The position numbers and the translations under genes are program-made. The notes below the pieces were generated by a model. The model worked only from the letters and a program-made list of their open reading frames with translations. It searched no databases and was not told where the DNA came from. Positions 11,454 to 23,040 of a DNA stretch of 64,000 bases are shown piece by piece. Positions within the stretch are counted from its first letter, which is position 1. Each line of letters begins with the position of its first letter. The stretch is from Apostichopus japonicus (lineage: Eukaryota; Echinodermata; Holothuroidea; Aspidochirotida; Stichopodidae), in contig NC_092566.1 of the NCBI RefSeq assembly GCF_037975245.1, forward strand, positions 2,170,001 to 2,234,000, in the 5' to 3' direction.

Positions 11454-12991
11454 CAGCAATATGAGACATATATATCTTGTACTTCTGGCCTAGGATCTTC
11501 TAATCTCTGTAGTAGGTTGATTTCCGAACAATTGCATCTATGAGCAAATACTTCAAACAGTGGTCATAAAGTATATGTTATTATGAACTGTACATTGTTT
11601 GGATACTTGATGGAATGATAATAAAAAAAAAAATAATAAATAAAAAAAAATACTTCAAACAGATTCATGAATAGTTCAGTCAAGTAAAGTAATTATTGAA
11701 ACATTACCACATCTTCACAGCAATCCCACTTCTGACACCATGGATGATAACATACCAAACAAACAAATGTCTACATCATATTTGACTATCTTTGAAAATA
11801 ATTCGCATTTACTAGTATAGTAGAAACAATTTGCACAAACTAAGAGTGAAATTTATGTTAACTGAGTGTGAACAGATTTGAGACCTTCTATAAAAGTTGG
11901 CTTAGGTTTCCAACTTGCAGCCGTGTTGCATGTTTGTCTTAGAAGTGTGAGCATATTGAAGTAACCGAAGACGTGGGCATATACCTATAACTAGCAGCCC
12001 ATCGAAGTTTCATGCGCCTTTCTTGAGTACAAATTCAAAATGTTAAGTATGTTACAATTCTTCTTCTTTTTTTCAAGTCGAAATAGTCTTCTTTATCTAA
12101 AATATATTATTATTACGAGAAAAATCATCACTTTTCACACATGAATAACAATTATAAAACCAGATGAAGATATATATATATGTCATAGACCAATATGAAG
12201 GCATGAGACCTGCTAAAACGTCTTACATATAGCTCGGCTTTGAGTTGTCAGCCATATTTAGGCCTATCTGAAAAAGTTTGTTTACGTTGAAATTATCTAA
12301 GCTGCATAGCCCTATTTGTAACGCGCCATCAAAGTTACATGCGATTCATTCAAAACAACTTAAGATGCGTTGTTTATAGCATTCTACATTACGTATTGTT
12401 TACATCTCAAAAAATGTGGGTTTTGTTTGTTTGTTTTTACTTCATCCAAAAATGGTCACGGTGAAACAGCAGCACTTGACGTTAGTCTACACCAACAACA
12501 CATTAAAAGCGGAACATATATACGTCATAGGTTCATTTGCATATAAGATATATAGACTGATCTCGTCATCGGGGTATTTGCCAACTTATTGCAAGCAGAT
12601 TGGTTTCAGTTTGTAGTTTGGTGGGATTCAGTTCCTACTGCAGACTGCTTCAATGTGATTCATGGTGGCTTATTATAGCTATGAAACGGAACAGGTTATT
12701 AAAGTACTGGTCGGACAAAAGTTGTTAAATCAAAGGGGGATTACTTGTGTCACGTTCCTTCTTTCGTGTTCGAAAAGGCAGTTCCTAGTTGATTACATTC
12801 AAGTACCCTTTCATATATGATCTTCAATTTGGCCTTCGCTGTTATATGGATACATTACACCAGAGGGGAGCGGCACGGGGAGGGGGGGGGGGTAACTTTA
12901 ACTATTAAGCACTGAAAGATACACGATTATGGACGATCAGTCTCACTTTATATTTTATCTTAATTGTCTTACCTTTTGGAACCATCTATAC
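11454..12991. other. Intergenic, no gene recognised
   Basis: AT-rich sequence with an A-rich tract near 11619-11650. No domain, exon or structured RNA recognised. Confidence 0.4.
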
Positions 12992-13386
12992 CAGGGTTGT
13001 CCAACCTTTTGCAGAGGAGGGCCACATGGAATGATTATGATGAAGGAGGGGCCGCATGAACCCTACGCTCGATTTTTTGCCCGAAGCCCAAGGCAACAAA
13101 ATGTGAGCACTGCGCGCGGAGCGCACTGATTTATTTTCCTTCCTGATAAAACATGAATAAAGTCCAGCCGCCCCCCCCTCCCCTCCGCTGAGAGAGTGTC
13201 ACGCAAACTGCCCTGTATGCATTTTTTTGGGACCCAGAAGGTTCGAATGATTGATTATATAGCTTAAACTTGTTATCAATAGGTCTGCTCACTAAAATTT
13301 CGCACCGTAGAGCATCTCTGGCGGGCCGGACGCAACCCTGCGGGGGGCCGTACTGTGGCCCGCGGGCCGTAGGTTGGACAACCCTG
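12992..13386 (+). mobile_element. hAT-like MITE, CAGGGTTGTCCAACC type
   Basis: The 395-bp element has inverted ends CAGGGTTGTCCAACCT and AGGTTGGACAACCCTG. An exact 8-bp duplication, ATCTATAC, flanks it at 12984-12991 and 13387-13394. The tips resemble those of widespread Charlie-like hAT elements of other animals. The interior is GC-rich and non-coding. Confidence 0.93.
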
Positions 13387-13751
13387 ATCTATACAATGCT
13401 TATGGTAACCTGTAACACAAAATAATTGTATCTTTGTGCTATAGGTCTTTAGAGGATTGATAAGGAAGTAAACTGACTGTAGCGCATATATAGGTACAAA
13501 TGCTTTCTGTATGGCGGGTATCCAAATTATATTATTACAAGCCTTTCTGCGTTGGCAGGCAATGATTGGGGGGGGGGGGGGGTGGAGGGGGCAGGTAACA
13601 TGGAGAGTGACTGGCTTTAATTGCGAATGGGAAGGAACCCGCCTTTCGCTCTACCATCACCTTGGGAAAACTCGTCTGATTTCGGACTAACATTGATATC
13701 ATAAGTGCCTTTCATCTATCATAAGTGCCTTTCATATTTCATTTGATATCA

Positions 13752-13945
13752 TAAGTGCCCGGTGCCTTTCAATCCTAAGGTCCCGAGTTCGAGTCACTTC
13801 AATTAAGATTAATGTATGTCGCCCAGTTACAGCCTGAGTTGTTGACAATTGAAAATTCATAATCATGCACGTTAAATATGAATCTAAGAGACTGACTTCG
13901 GTCAGCTTGCGGCTTTGATAAGCCAGTGAGGCTTCTTCGCGGTAC
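13752..13945 (+). mobile_element. tRNA-derived SINE, family 2 (copy 2)
   Basis: It contains the B-box-like GAGTTCGAGTCAC and the shared body words GTTGTTGACAATTG, CACGTTAAATATGAATCTAA and CTGACTTCGGTCAGCTTGCG in the same order as the copy at 57331-57570. The 5' head is partly replaced by a small local duplication (TATCATAAGTGCCTTTCAT, near 13696-13760). The 3' end is short. Confidence 0.82.
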
Positions 13946-14091
13946 ACGTCTATTTGTACTCATACTCGTATATACGCAATTTAAATATCATAGTCTAGAC
14001 ATGAAGTATTCATACATAGGCCTTTGTTCTCGCACCAGTTTCTCATACCAAGTGGAATTCCAGTTGTACTCGTTGTTACTCATACTGGTGT

Positions 14092-14472
14092 CAGTGGCGT
14101 AGCCAGCATTCCATTGTTAGGGGACAAGATTTTTCTTAAGGGGGCAATGGCCGTGATGGTTGACAGTCGGAATTACCAAGAAATTATTGGCGCTTATTCT
14201 GTAGGACAATATTGATCAACGGTCTCCGTATGTGGGTATGATGAAGGCCCAAAATGTGTAATATCTCGGTCTGATTACCAAGTTCTGACCTTATATGAAG
14301 TATGAACATGAGCCCTGAGGTAGGAATACTTGTGATTAGAACTCGAAACATGTAAAAGAAGTATTTTTAATACATCACTGGATTTCATTTGGGGGGGGGG
14401 GGCAAGACTGTAGCACAAAGCAAATTTGGGGGAATTGCCCCCCCCCCTGGCCCCCCTCTGGCTACGCCACTG
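14092..14472 (+). mobile_element. hAT-like MITE, CAGTGGCGTAGCCAG type
   Basis: The 381-bp element has perfect inverted ends CAGTGGCGTAGCCAG and CTGGCTACGCCACTG. The exact 8-bp duplication ACTGGTGT flanks it at 14084-14091 and 14473-14480. G- and C-runs lie near the right end (14391-14402 and 14437-14449). No transposase. Confidence 0.95.
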
Positions 14473-14480
14473 ACTGGTGT

Positions 14481-15591
14481 ACTCTCATTGACGATCTGCT
14501 CCTCCGCACTGGTACTTGTTTGACATGAACACAAACAACAGACATACAAACACAATACATAAAAGTGTGTACCAGACTAGTGAGTGTAGATATATATTGT
14601 GCAAGAAGTCTCCACTTGGCGTGTGGGTTTTCCCCGCCGGTGTCACTTAAAACACCCTCTTGGTATACCAGACTAAACCACTTACACTTCGCTTTGACAT
14701 TTAAAAAAAAAGATAACTGAACAGAGGTACCATGCCGTTAGCCACCATCAAATAATAGTTGACAAGTCTTAACCTTTTTCTTGTTTTACTTTACAGTCAA
14801 GAGAACAATAACATTATTAGTTTGTGTATCTTATTAATCATGAGTAATCATATTTCACGAAGCTTTAAATGATAAACATCCCCCCAAAAAAGAACAGATC
14901 AATAGCAATTCGCGAGGTCAGAAGTATGCTATTCAATATTTCGTACTTTATGAACACGCTCGACTGCTTCCATTCATTGCGATAGACTATAGGGAGCTGT
15001 TGACTAATTTATATCGTCAATGGTAAATACATGACGAAGCATCTATATCCCTCATTGGTATGACACGGTAAAAACCAGTACCACGCAGTGCACAACTTCA
15101 ACCTTTTTGCAGCAAAAGATCATTCTTACAGCATCCAAAACAGAACAGATATCTTTTGTGTCGAAGAGTCGTTTTATGCTGGTAAGTTCAAATTTTGTAT
15201 TTTCACCCATATATAGTTACAGTTAACATAATATAACAGTACGCACGTAAAGGCAGTTTTTCGTTGAGTTATTTAGTTCGTTGATACATATTTTTACTCA
15301 AAGTAAAGTACTTTTTAATAAGCAATATTAGGCCTGCTTTTCGTGAAGTTTGCTGAAGGGTATAGATTACAAAAACAATCTCCACAGTATTTTACACAGT
15401 ATACTATAAACCTTCATTCACATGCAGCAAATGGCCATAGAGTAGCCCATATATAGTGTGCATATAATTGCAATGCATAGTTTACTATACTTTTGTTGGT
15501 TGGGAATGCATCATATCTGCCAAACGTAGCCAAGGAATGCCATCTCAAAAGTAATGTGGGACATACTCTTTAAATTATTAACGTAAGCAGG
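14481..15591. other. Intergenic, possible non-coding first exon of gene B
   Basis: No coding region recognised. A consensus donor, GCTG|GTAAGT, at 15181/15182 on the plus strand could end a 5'-UTR exon of gene B, whose acceptor is at 23022. That would mean an intron near 7.8 kb; unproven. Confidence 0.3.
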
Positions 15592-15745
15592 GGCGTATCC
15601 AGGATTTACTAACACGGGGGGCGCGAATTACTATCTAAGCGGAGCGCCACCATCAGTTGGCGCGCAGCGTACAAGAAAATTTCGGGTTTTGTTACCCCCC
15701 AGATTACCGGAAATGGCACTTCTCGGGCTTGAAATGACCAACCAA
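15592..15745 (+). mobile_element. hAT-like element fragment (left end)
   Basis: It begins CAGGGGCGTATCCAGGATTT, a typical hAT-type tip, and continues with the core ACTATCTAAGCGGAGCGCCA ... GCGTACAAGAAAATTT ... CCGGAAATGGCACTTC that is shared with 10594-11445 and 63549-63740. No matching right end was found nearby. Confidence 0.7.
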
Positions 15746-17212
15746 ATGTACACTTTTGCCTGATAACCAAGAATTTCCTAATAGTTTTTTTTCATCCATA
15801 ACCTTTTTGAAGATTGTCACCAGTCACACATCCTGTTCGACCTCATTGCATCTCCTGTGGATCATTGCTTTTTGTAGGTGATTCTACGTCGCGGCCCACA
15901 ATACCCGTAAGCACCATTTTTCAAGGTTTTAAGCCCATTATTTGTTCAGAATTTGAAAATTCACAACTCTCGTGAATGAATTCTCTTCCAAAAATACCCA
16001 TAATGTTGCACAAATTTCATCTATGGACACCAATATAGAAAACCTCCTTCAACCCCTAACAGACCGGTCAAAATTGCACGAGTAGAGGGAAGTATAATGA
16101 AGAATGGTGGTCAGGGAATTTTAGAAAATTCAGACACAGTTTATTTATTGGTGTACAAATATCAAAACCTCTTATAACGGCTATTCTATCAAACTTCGTT
16201 GAATGGAATGAAAAACTACCATATATTTCCGAAACCGAACACTACATACATATACAGTTTGGAGGTTGTTCATCCTGGAACGCCATTTTCATGCTCACTG
16301 ATATGATGTGATATCTGCTGTATGCTTTACAAATTCGAGTAATTGAAAAAAAGACTGAAATAAATAACTTTTATCTGTTTATTGTGCGATGCCCCACATT
16401 ATTTTCATTTCGAAAGATGCACAGTTTCAAGTTCATTACATACTGAAGGCCTTGGTTCTCTATCTGCCTTCAGTTTAGGGTAGATCTTGGGATTTTCATA
16501 CCTAGATATCGCTAGATATTGCTAGATATCCATACAGTTCAGTGTCTTTAGCATTTTTCGGGGCCTGATCTTGGAAATTGCAAAATCGGGAGTGGTCACA
16601 CTCCATGTAGGTCAGTGGACGTCGACCTCTAGACGTCACTAATACACAACCCGATCACTTGTTATCGATGAAGTGGTGTGTTGCCGGATTTTGTCAAGGT
16701 CTTGGTACAACGGGCGAAAGTCATTCATCTGGAAGCGATCAGAAGGGCTGGGCGTAGGGTTCTGGGGTTGTGGGGCGCGCGTTTTTATGCAGATGGGAAC
16801 AATCTCAAGGAGTGATGGGTGCGTCCGCCCCCCCCCCCCTCCATTGATATTCAAAGGAGATGTGCTCAATTCTCCAATCGCATGCGGAATTTATTTTTAG
16901 ATTCCTTGTACGAGTTACGGTACTAGGTTTGGGGGTTACAATTAGCATTCAGGTCGGAGTGTATAGCATTTTATCTTTGGATGACAGTGTTGCATCGAAG
17001 GACATAGGTCTAGTGCAGTTCGCATATAGATCCTGGTCTAATACCGAAATGCGTCATGTTCGAGACCAGCCACAGTTGGTTTCATAGCACAATTGTACAA
17101 TTGTTTAAGGCGTCCATACACACACGCGTAATAGACCATATATGGTATAATTATATGCATTAGTGAGAGAGGAAAAATGGAAACGTCAAAATGGAGTTGT
17201 CGGTGTAAGGGG
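15746..17212. other. Intergenic, no gene recognised
   Basis: No supported gene. Short frames at 16639-17087 on both strands overlap each other and lack domains or splice structure. A C-run lies at 16829-16840. Confidence 0.4.
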
Positions 17213-17256
17213 TAGGCTGAGGCGTACGCCCCTTCCGAAATCCTCGATCCGTCACT
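17213..17256 (-). mobile_element. Orphan hAT-like terminus
   Basis: On the minus strand this reads CAGTGACGGATCGAGGATTT then CGGAAGGGG, like the tips of other hAT-type elements in this window. No partner end was seen, so it is probably a truncated copy. Confidence 0.45.
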
Positions 17257-18815
17257 GGCTACCCTGTGTATATAATAGGGATCAGCGCTGTAATCATGTC
17301 ACTGTTCCTCTTTCTCTTCCCGGTGTCGTAGCGTTGTTTCTATGACATGACATATTTAGACCCGTCACATCATGACTTGAGGGGTTGTTGTTATTGTAAG
17401 AGTGTTACATACATTGTACTTAATACTCAGCAGTACAATAATAAATCCAATCAATGTGATGATTGTGTGTTTAACATGGTGAATGTAACATTTTATTACA
17501 CAAACAGTAATATCAAATTGATATAATGTCATAGCATTCAGTGTCCCAAGAATGCTAATGGTAAGTTTAATACAAATATGTTTCAGGTCACAAAGTTCAC
17601 TATTTTTCCATTTTCTTTCAAGAAGATTATATCGGTTCATTTCATTCTTCATTTCTTTATTTGGTACTGGTTGATTGTTGAATCTTAATTGAAATTAAAC
17701 TATTATCTGCAGCAGATTATGAAAATGCTGCTTATATATGGGTGACTACAGGAAGAGTTGTATCTTTGTAATTGTCTTCAAAACCGACAGTTGATTATGA
17801 TTTAACTTTAGCTATAAAATGATGTTTACTATAAACGTTGAAGAGGTGGGGTATTTATGTGAAAAGAGAAGGAAACTAATTTCTTAACTGGCTAATACCA
17901 AATATTCAAGATCCTTCAACTTACTTGAGGATGTATAAGTATTGATCCATTGTGCTTTATAGTATTATATCATAACCCTATCAAAGCGCTGATAGTAAGT
18001 TTTACTTGTTGGAAAAGTACTAGAATGCTCTTTATATACCAGCATTTTGAAGTTGCAAAGCTCATATGACATAGAACGATTATCATGTTTCTTGTAATAT
18101 GATTTTTTGTTATTGAAACTAAAGTAACCATGAACAGATCATTTACGTATCCATGCAAGAGATTTTAGTTAATGCTGCGCGTAGAGTTGAATCTTTGCCA
18201 AATTTTGCAATCAGACAGTTGATTATGTTAATTTTTGGGAGCTTTCAACTATTTTTACATGTTGAGGGAGTTGGGTGAAAATTCCTAAGTCGACCAATGC
18301 TTTTTTGTACATGCATCTTAGAAACTAAAAAAGGAAATTATTTAAATTTTCGTAAGCATGCACCTTTAAGAGATAGTACCTTGATACCTTGCCATCCATA
18401 ACTGGACACAAAAGTTAAAATATCATGACTGTAGTTCACTATTCATGCATGATAGTAGATGTTCTGGAAACCCTCTTAAGTGTTGAAATGAAAGGTTGAA
18501 TTCATCAAATATTCTGAATTATTTGTGTTGTCATTCCTCTTTTTGTCTCTTAAATGTGCTTTTCTGTTGTGATTTACTTAAAAAACAAGGAATCAAGCTG
18601 CTTTTAATAATTAACGTATGAAACACTTATGAACGGGCATGCTATGTTGAAATCGCTGGCAAAATTTTACATAATAATTTTGTAGTTGCGTTACATGCTG
18701 ATCATGTAAAACTTTACAAAACAGCAGTTAAGTAAATTCAAGTAAATTTTACTTAAATGTTTTAGTGTTCTTATTTGACATGAACATCAAGTAAAATTTT
18801 AACCTTTGTACAAGG
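17257..18815. other. AT-rich intergenic DNA
   Basis: No gene recognised. Two segments (about 17440-17770 and 17980-18240) share short phrases such as TAATATGATTT and AGTTGATTATG and may be old diverged copies of one repeat; weak. Confidence 0.3.
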
Positions 18816-19100
18816 GCGTAGGAACCGGGGGGGGCTGGGAAATGTGGAGGGGCGGAAGTATCATTCCGCCCCCCCCCCCCCCCCGCTCCGCAAGTCAGAA
18901 AACCCCTTTTTCATTTCCAAATGAGAAAAAAAAATCTCATTTGGAGCACCAAATTGCATCTAAGGCAAGGTGAAAATACAAAATTAAGTTTACAAAATGG
19001 AGTGGGTGTTGAAGTGTGCTATATTGCACCAAATTGCATCTGAGGCCACCTGGAAATGCAAAAAATTCCAAAGGGGAGGGGGGACACCCCTCCCCCTTTG
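18816..19100 (+). mobile_element. Possible hAT-like fragment with G/C runs
   Basis: It starts CAAGGGCGTAGGAACC, close to the tips of other hAT-type elements here, followed by long G and C runs. Inside, CACCAAATTGCATCT occurs twice (18946 and 19026). A right terminus and target duplication could not be fixed. Confidence 0.4.
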
Positions 19101-20857
19101 AAACGTTATTATTATAACAATAAAAACAAGAACTAATGAATAATATCGAAAGGGGATTTTGTGGGAATGGAATAAGATCAGTTGGTATATCGTCGCTAAA
19201 CTAGTTTTCTGTCTGTATTGAGTAACAGGTACATCGACGGTAAGAGGAAGTATTTAATGGAACTTATATACAGCTAAGTCACGAATGCGCCATAGAGCTA
19301 AAGTTAATTATGTCATTGTTATTTTTATTAACTGTTATATACCCTTTGTGGTTAGTGTGGGAGGTATTCCCTAACTTACTTGACTTTAGGACGCATGTAT
19401 AGTGTATTGTGTTCAAAATTTAAAGTTCACACTTATTATGGGCTTCACACCGTTCCTTTCGCCAGCTATAAACTGTCAACCTGCTCAGTTAATTGACGAG
19501 GTTTCCATTGCATTGTATATATGGCTACATAGAGATGTGGGTTTTGTCCCTCCTCACGGAACAAAACACAGTTTTCCAAGGTCCGTGTGTCATTCATTGT
19601 ACTCATTGTTTAAAGGCGTTACCTTTAGTTGTCCCTGAATCTACAGCAGGCAGTGTATTGCCGGTCGATATGTCATACATTGAGTTATGCACATAAAGTA
19701 TAGGCATACGCAGACATTCCAATGCAAACAATTAACGCATATTGTAGGCGTGTTGAGTCTATATCGAAAATAATATTGCGTACGAAATGAGGTAACTCAT
19801 AGAAATGCAAACACAGGAATGAGTTGATTGTTTACCTACTTCGTGTTCTCATTATTAATTTCCAGGCTTTAAATGTCTGATCTGCAGTGGCCGACCATGC
19901 AACAATATTTGTAAAAGGTCTGGGTGTGGTGTTAAACAGGCCTCCCACCCCTTCCCCCACCCTCAGTTTTCAATCTCACACAAAATTGGTTATTACAACA
20001 ACGCGGTTTAAAGAGCTGGGAGAAATGTTCCCAGATTCCTCTACATGGGTAGTTGGCTACACCACTCTGTTACAAAACCTTGTGTCCGCTCTTGCATGAT
20101 CTATTGCATCAACAGGCCTTGCAACGTGTAAAACATTGTAGGCCTATTTGGTCATGAACCGTAGCCTATACCCATAAACTCTGAGTATAGCCCATGTGAG
20201 TATGTGGCATAATCGAAGGACAGTGATAGCAAACAATTAACTAATTACAAGGAACAATGATGCAAAGGTACCGGAAGGGGGGTTCTATATAACCACAGGT
20301 GACAAAGCATCATTCCAATCAAAACAAAACTTTATTCTACACAAAAGATGTAGTTTAGTAAAATTGAATGCGGTATTAAAGTAACAATAGTGTAAAGGCA
20401 ATGGAATATCAGACCAATTCTTAAAATAAGTTAACGGTTAAGTCTGGATAACAATGACACCATGGTTATTCAATATAGACTCATGGCCTTCAGATCTGAT
20501 AGTTCCTTCAAAATTCCGGCTTTTGAAATTATGCCCCTCAGAGTAGTCGCAAAAACCTTCATAAATTTCAACGTCAATATGAGCTCGATTTGTTTGGTGT
20601 GTTTGCTCGGCCAATCTTCTGGTTAGCGATGAAGGAAGTGAACAAACTGAATCAAAACTAAGCACGGAAAGTTATCCACCATGCATAATATAGAGCCATT
20701 CTATACGTTTGTTACCATGATACCCTATATATTAGTCTCCTATCAGTCGTTACATTTGATTTGACTTGGATCCAACTTTACTCTACCTTGATTCACTTCT
20801 GTAGTCTACCGACCCCCTACCACTTCACCTACTCCAACCCCGCCCCCCCCCCAGGCA
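19101..20857. other. Intergenic, no gene recognised
   Basis: Several short frames (for example 19402-19638 and 19887-20099) have no recognisable domain or codon pattern. No repeat family identified. Confidence 0.35.
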
Positions 20858-21540
20858 GCGAATATTTTTTCCCAAACTGAACTGACACTGAAATTATTTC
20901 CTCGATTCTGATTGGCTCTCAGCAAGCACGTCAAACAGCGAACAAGTCAAAAGACAGAGACATATCGTCAAATGCCTTTTTAGTGTACACTCACTGGCTG
21001 GCACACTCTCGCTCGCCGTCTTCATGGCCACTGCATATTCGACTAGGCCTATCGTGGTTCATTGACTGAATACATTTTGAATTTATGATTATAAAACTAA
21101 AAGTATCGCACACTCCGAATGTACACAAACACCTCGTACATATGTACATCGGCTGCATGTATACAATTACAAATGCACTGTGTTTTATTGTGTTGTATGC
21201 TATACACAGTACAATATGCTACATTACATGTGTTGTGTAGAGCGGAGTCAAGCGAGTAAACAAACGATCGAGGACTGCCTATAATGGGCGCAGTAGTTGG
21301 GAATAGTTGCTTCATTGTGTTAAGAACACTATATACTTTCGTTCATATATATACCTACCAAAACTTCTGGAAAGTTGCTAATGTGAATATCTTGAATTTG
21401 TTCGTGTTGATCATTCTGATATCGACAGAGTATGGAGGGATCCATGTTGAATACTAAAAGTATATCACTTGCTCGCTGAGAGCCAATCAGAATCGAGGAA
21501 ATAATTCCAGTGTCAGTTCAGTTTGGGAAAAAATATTCGC
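20858..21540. mobile_element. Foldback element with 71-bp inverted repeats
   Basis: The left arm (20858-20928) starts GCGAATATTTTTTCCC and the right arm (21470-21540) is its nearly perfect reverse complement, with only about three differences by eye. The 540-bp loop has no transposase. Long arms with a short non-coding centre are typical of a foldback MITE. The flanks are C-rich (left CCCAGGCA, right CCCCCGG), so no clear target duplication can be called and the superfamily is open. Confidence 0.85.
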
Positions 21541-23020
21541 CCCCGGCAACCGCTTCATCCCGTTGCAAATAAGAATTATTTGCAGAACAAAAATAGTCTA
21601 TACAGTGATTATTGATAAGGAATATTGTTTCTGCAGGAGGTTGATGACTAACAATTATTTTGTAACTGATTTTTAACGAGCATTAATGTGGAACGTTCGA
21701 GTGTACATCATGCGTGCCAACAGCTCCAACATAGATCTGGTGCATCATACCTAAAAAATAGAAACTGTCAAGATACAAAACTCCCTTAAAATATCTAGAC
21801 AAATACATCCAATGTTAATACTTTTGTCACAGCTATAGGTCTTTTGATCGGTCAAAACAGCCTAGCAAATCAGAACTGTGATGTGAATTGCTGATTGATG
21901 AACAATGAACGGTCCAGGGTAATAGTAAAGTGCATACATAAACTTTTATTGATACGAAACAAAATATGAAATTCTTGAGAAAACAAACAGCCGTCTTTCT
22001 TTCTTTTTTTATACTAAATGTCACTTCTAAAATAATCACATTATAACCATGAAATATTCACTTTACCTTTCTGTTTTCCACATTATTCATTTATCCACTG
22101 AAAAGATGAATTTTGTGTTGAATTTTCAGAGTACAAACTGCTCCTTTTACTTATAGAAATATCCACCTGATAACTTTGTTTGGTATCCACGTCTCTTTAG
22201 TATCCACTTTCACATTTTGACTATCCCCTTAAATTGTCTATAACAAAACATTTTCTTGACTTGTTTTTTTTTTAAGAGGGGAGGGGGGAGGAGACAAATA
22301 ATTGGGGCCATATCCGTACGTTGCTACCATGTGTGGGTCATGTGTTGATCATACATAAACATTGCGAAATGCAACTGAGTATAACGCCATGAGGCGTTCG
22401 TGTTTTAATCCACTGCGTAGTTAAAATGTTGTGTATAGGCAGTGTGTGTAGTAGAATGCATTGCAAAGATGTCAGCTACATATATGCCTTCTATTTAGAT
22501 ATAACTCGGTATACATTGTAGTTTGGACTGTGAACTGTGAACAACAGACAAATATTTAAATATAATAAATTCGGTAGTGTATTCATAGACCATTGGCCCC
22601 CTTTTCTTGGTGGAGGTGGCTTAATTAGGTGCCCGGATCCAACAGACCAAAATGGTTAGTCCTGCTCTGAATGGGGCCAGTATAGATTAGGTTACATCTG
22701 TTATGGCAATGTGGTAGCCTGTTAGGTTATTCAATGTATTTGGTTTCTACTTTAAAGAACAGATTGCGGTTGCCAGATAGTTAACATCCGTATTAATGCT
22801 TACAGGAAAAATCACTACAGCCATATTCAAGTCTCTTTTGAAGCATGTTCTATGCTGAGAAAAGTAATGCAATGAACACCGCCACCCCCCCCCCTTAACC
22901 ACCAGGCTTTGAAAAATTCGTCTCTGCATGAGCAAAGGTTTACCCTCAATCGTTACTTTTGTTTAACACGTTTCAAACTATTTATTTGTTTGTTGTTATA
23001 ATTGATATCGTCATTTTTTC
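21541..23020. other. Intergenic / 5' intron of gene B
   Basis: No coding region. The last 60 bp before 23022 are a T-rich tract ending TTTTTTCAG, the likely acceptor of a 5'-UTR intron of gene B. Confidence 0.45.
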
Positions 23021-23040
23021 AGGTTCTCTTTGGTACTACA

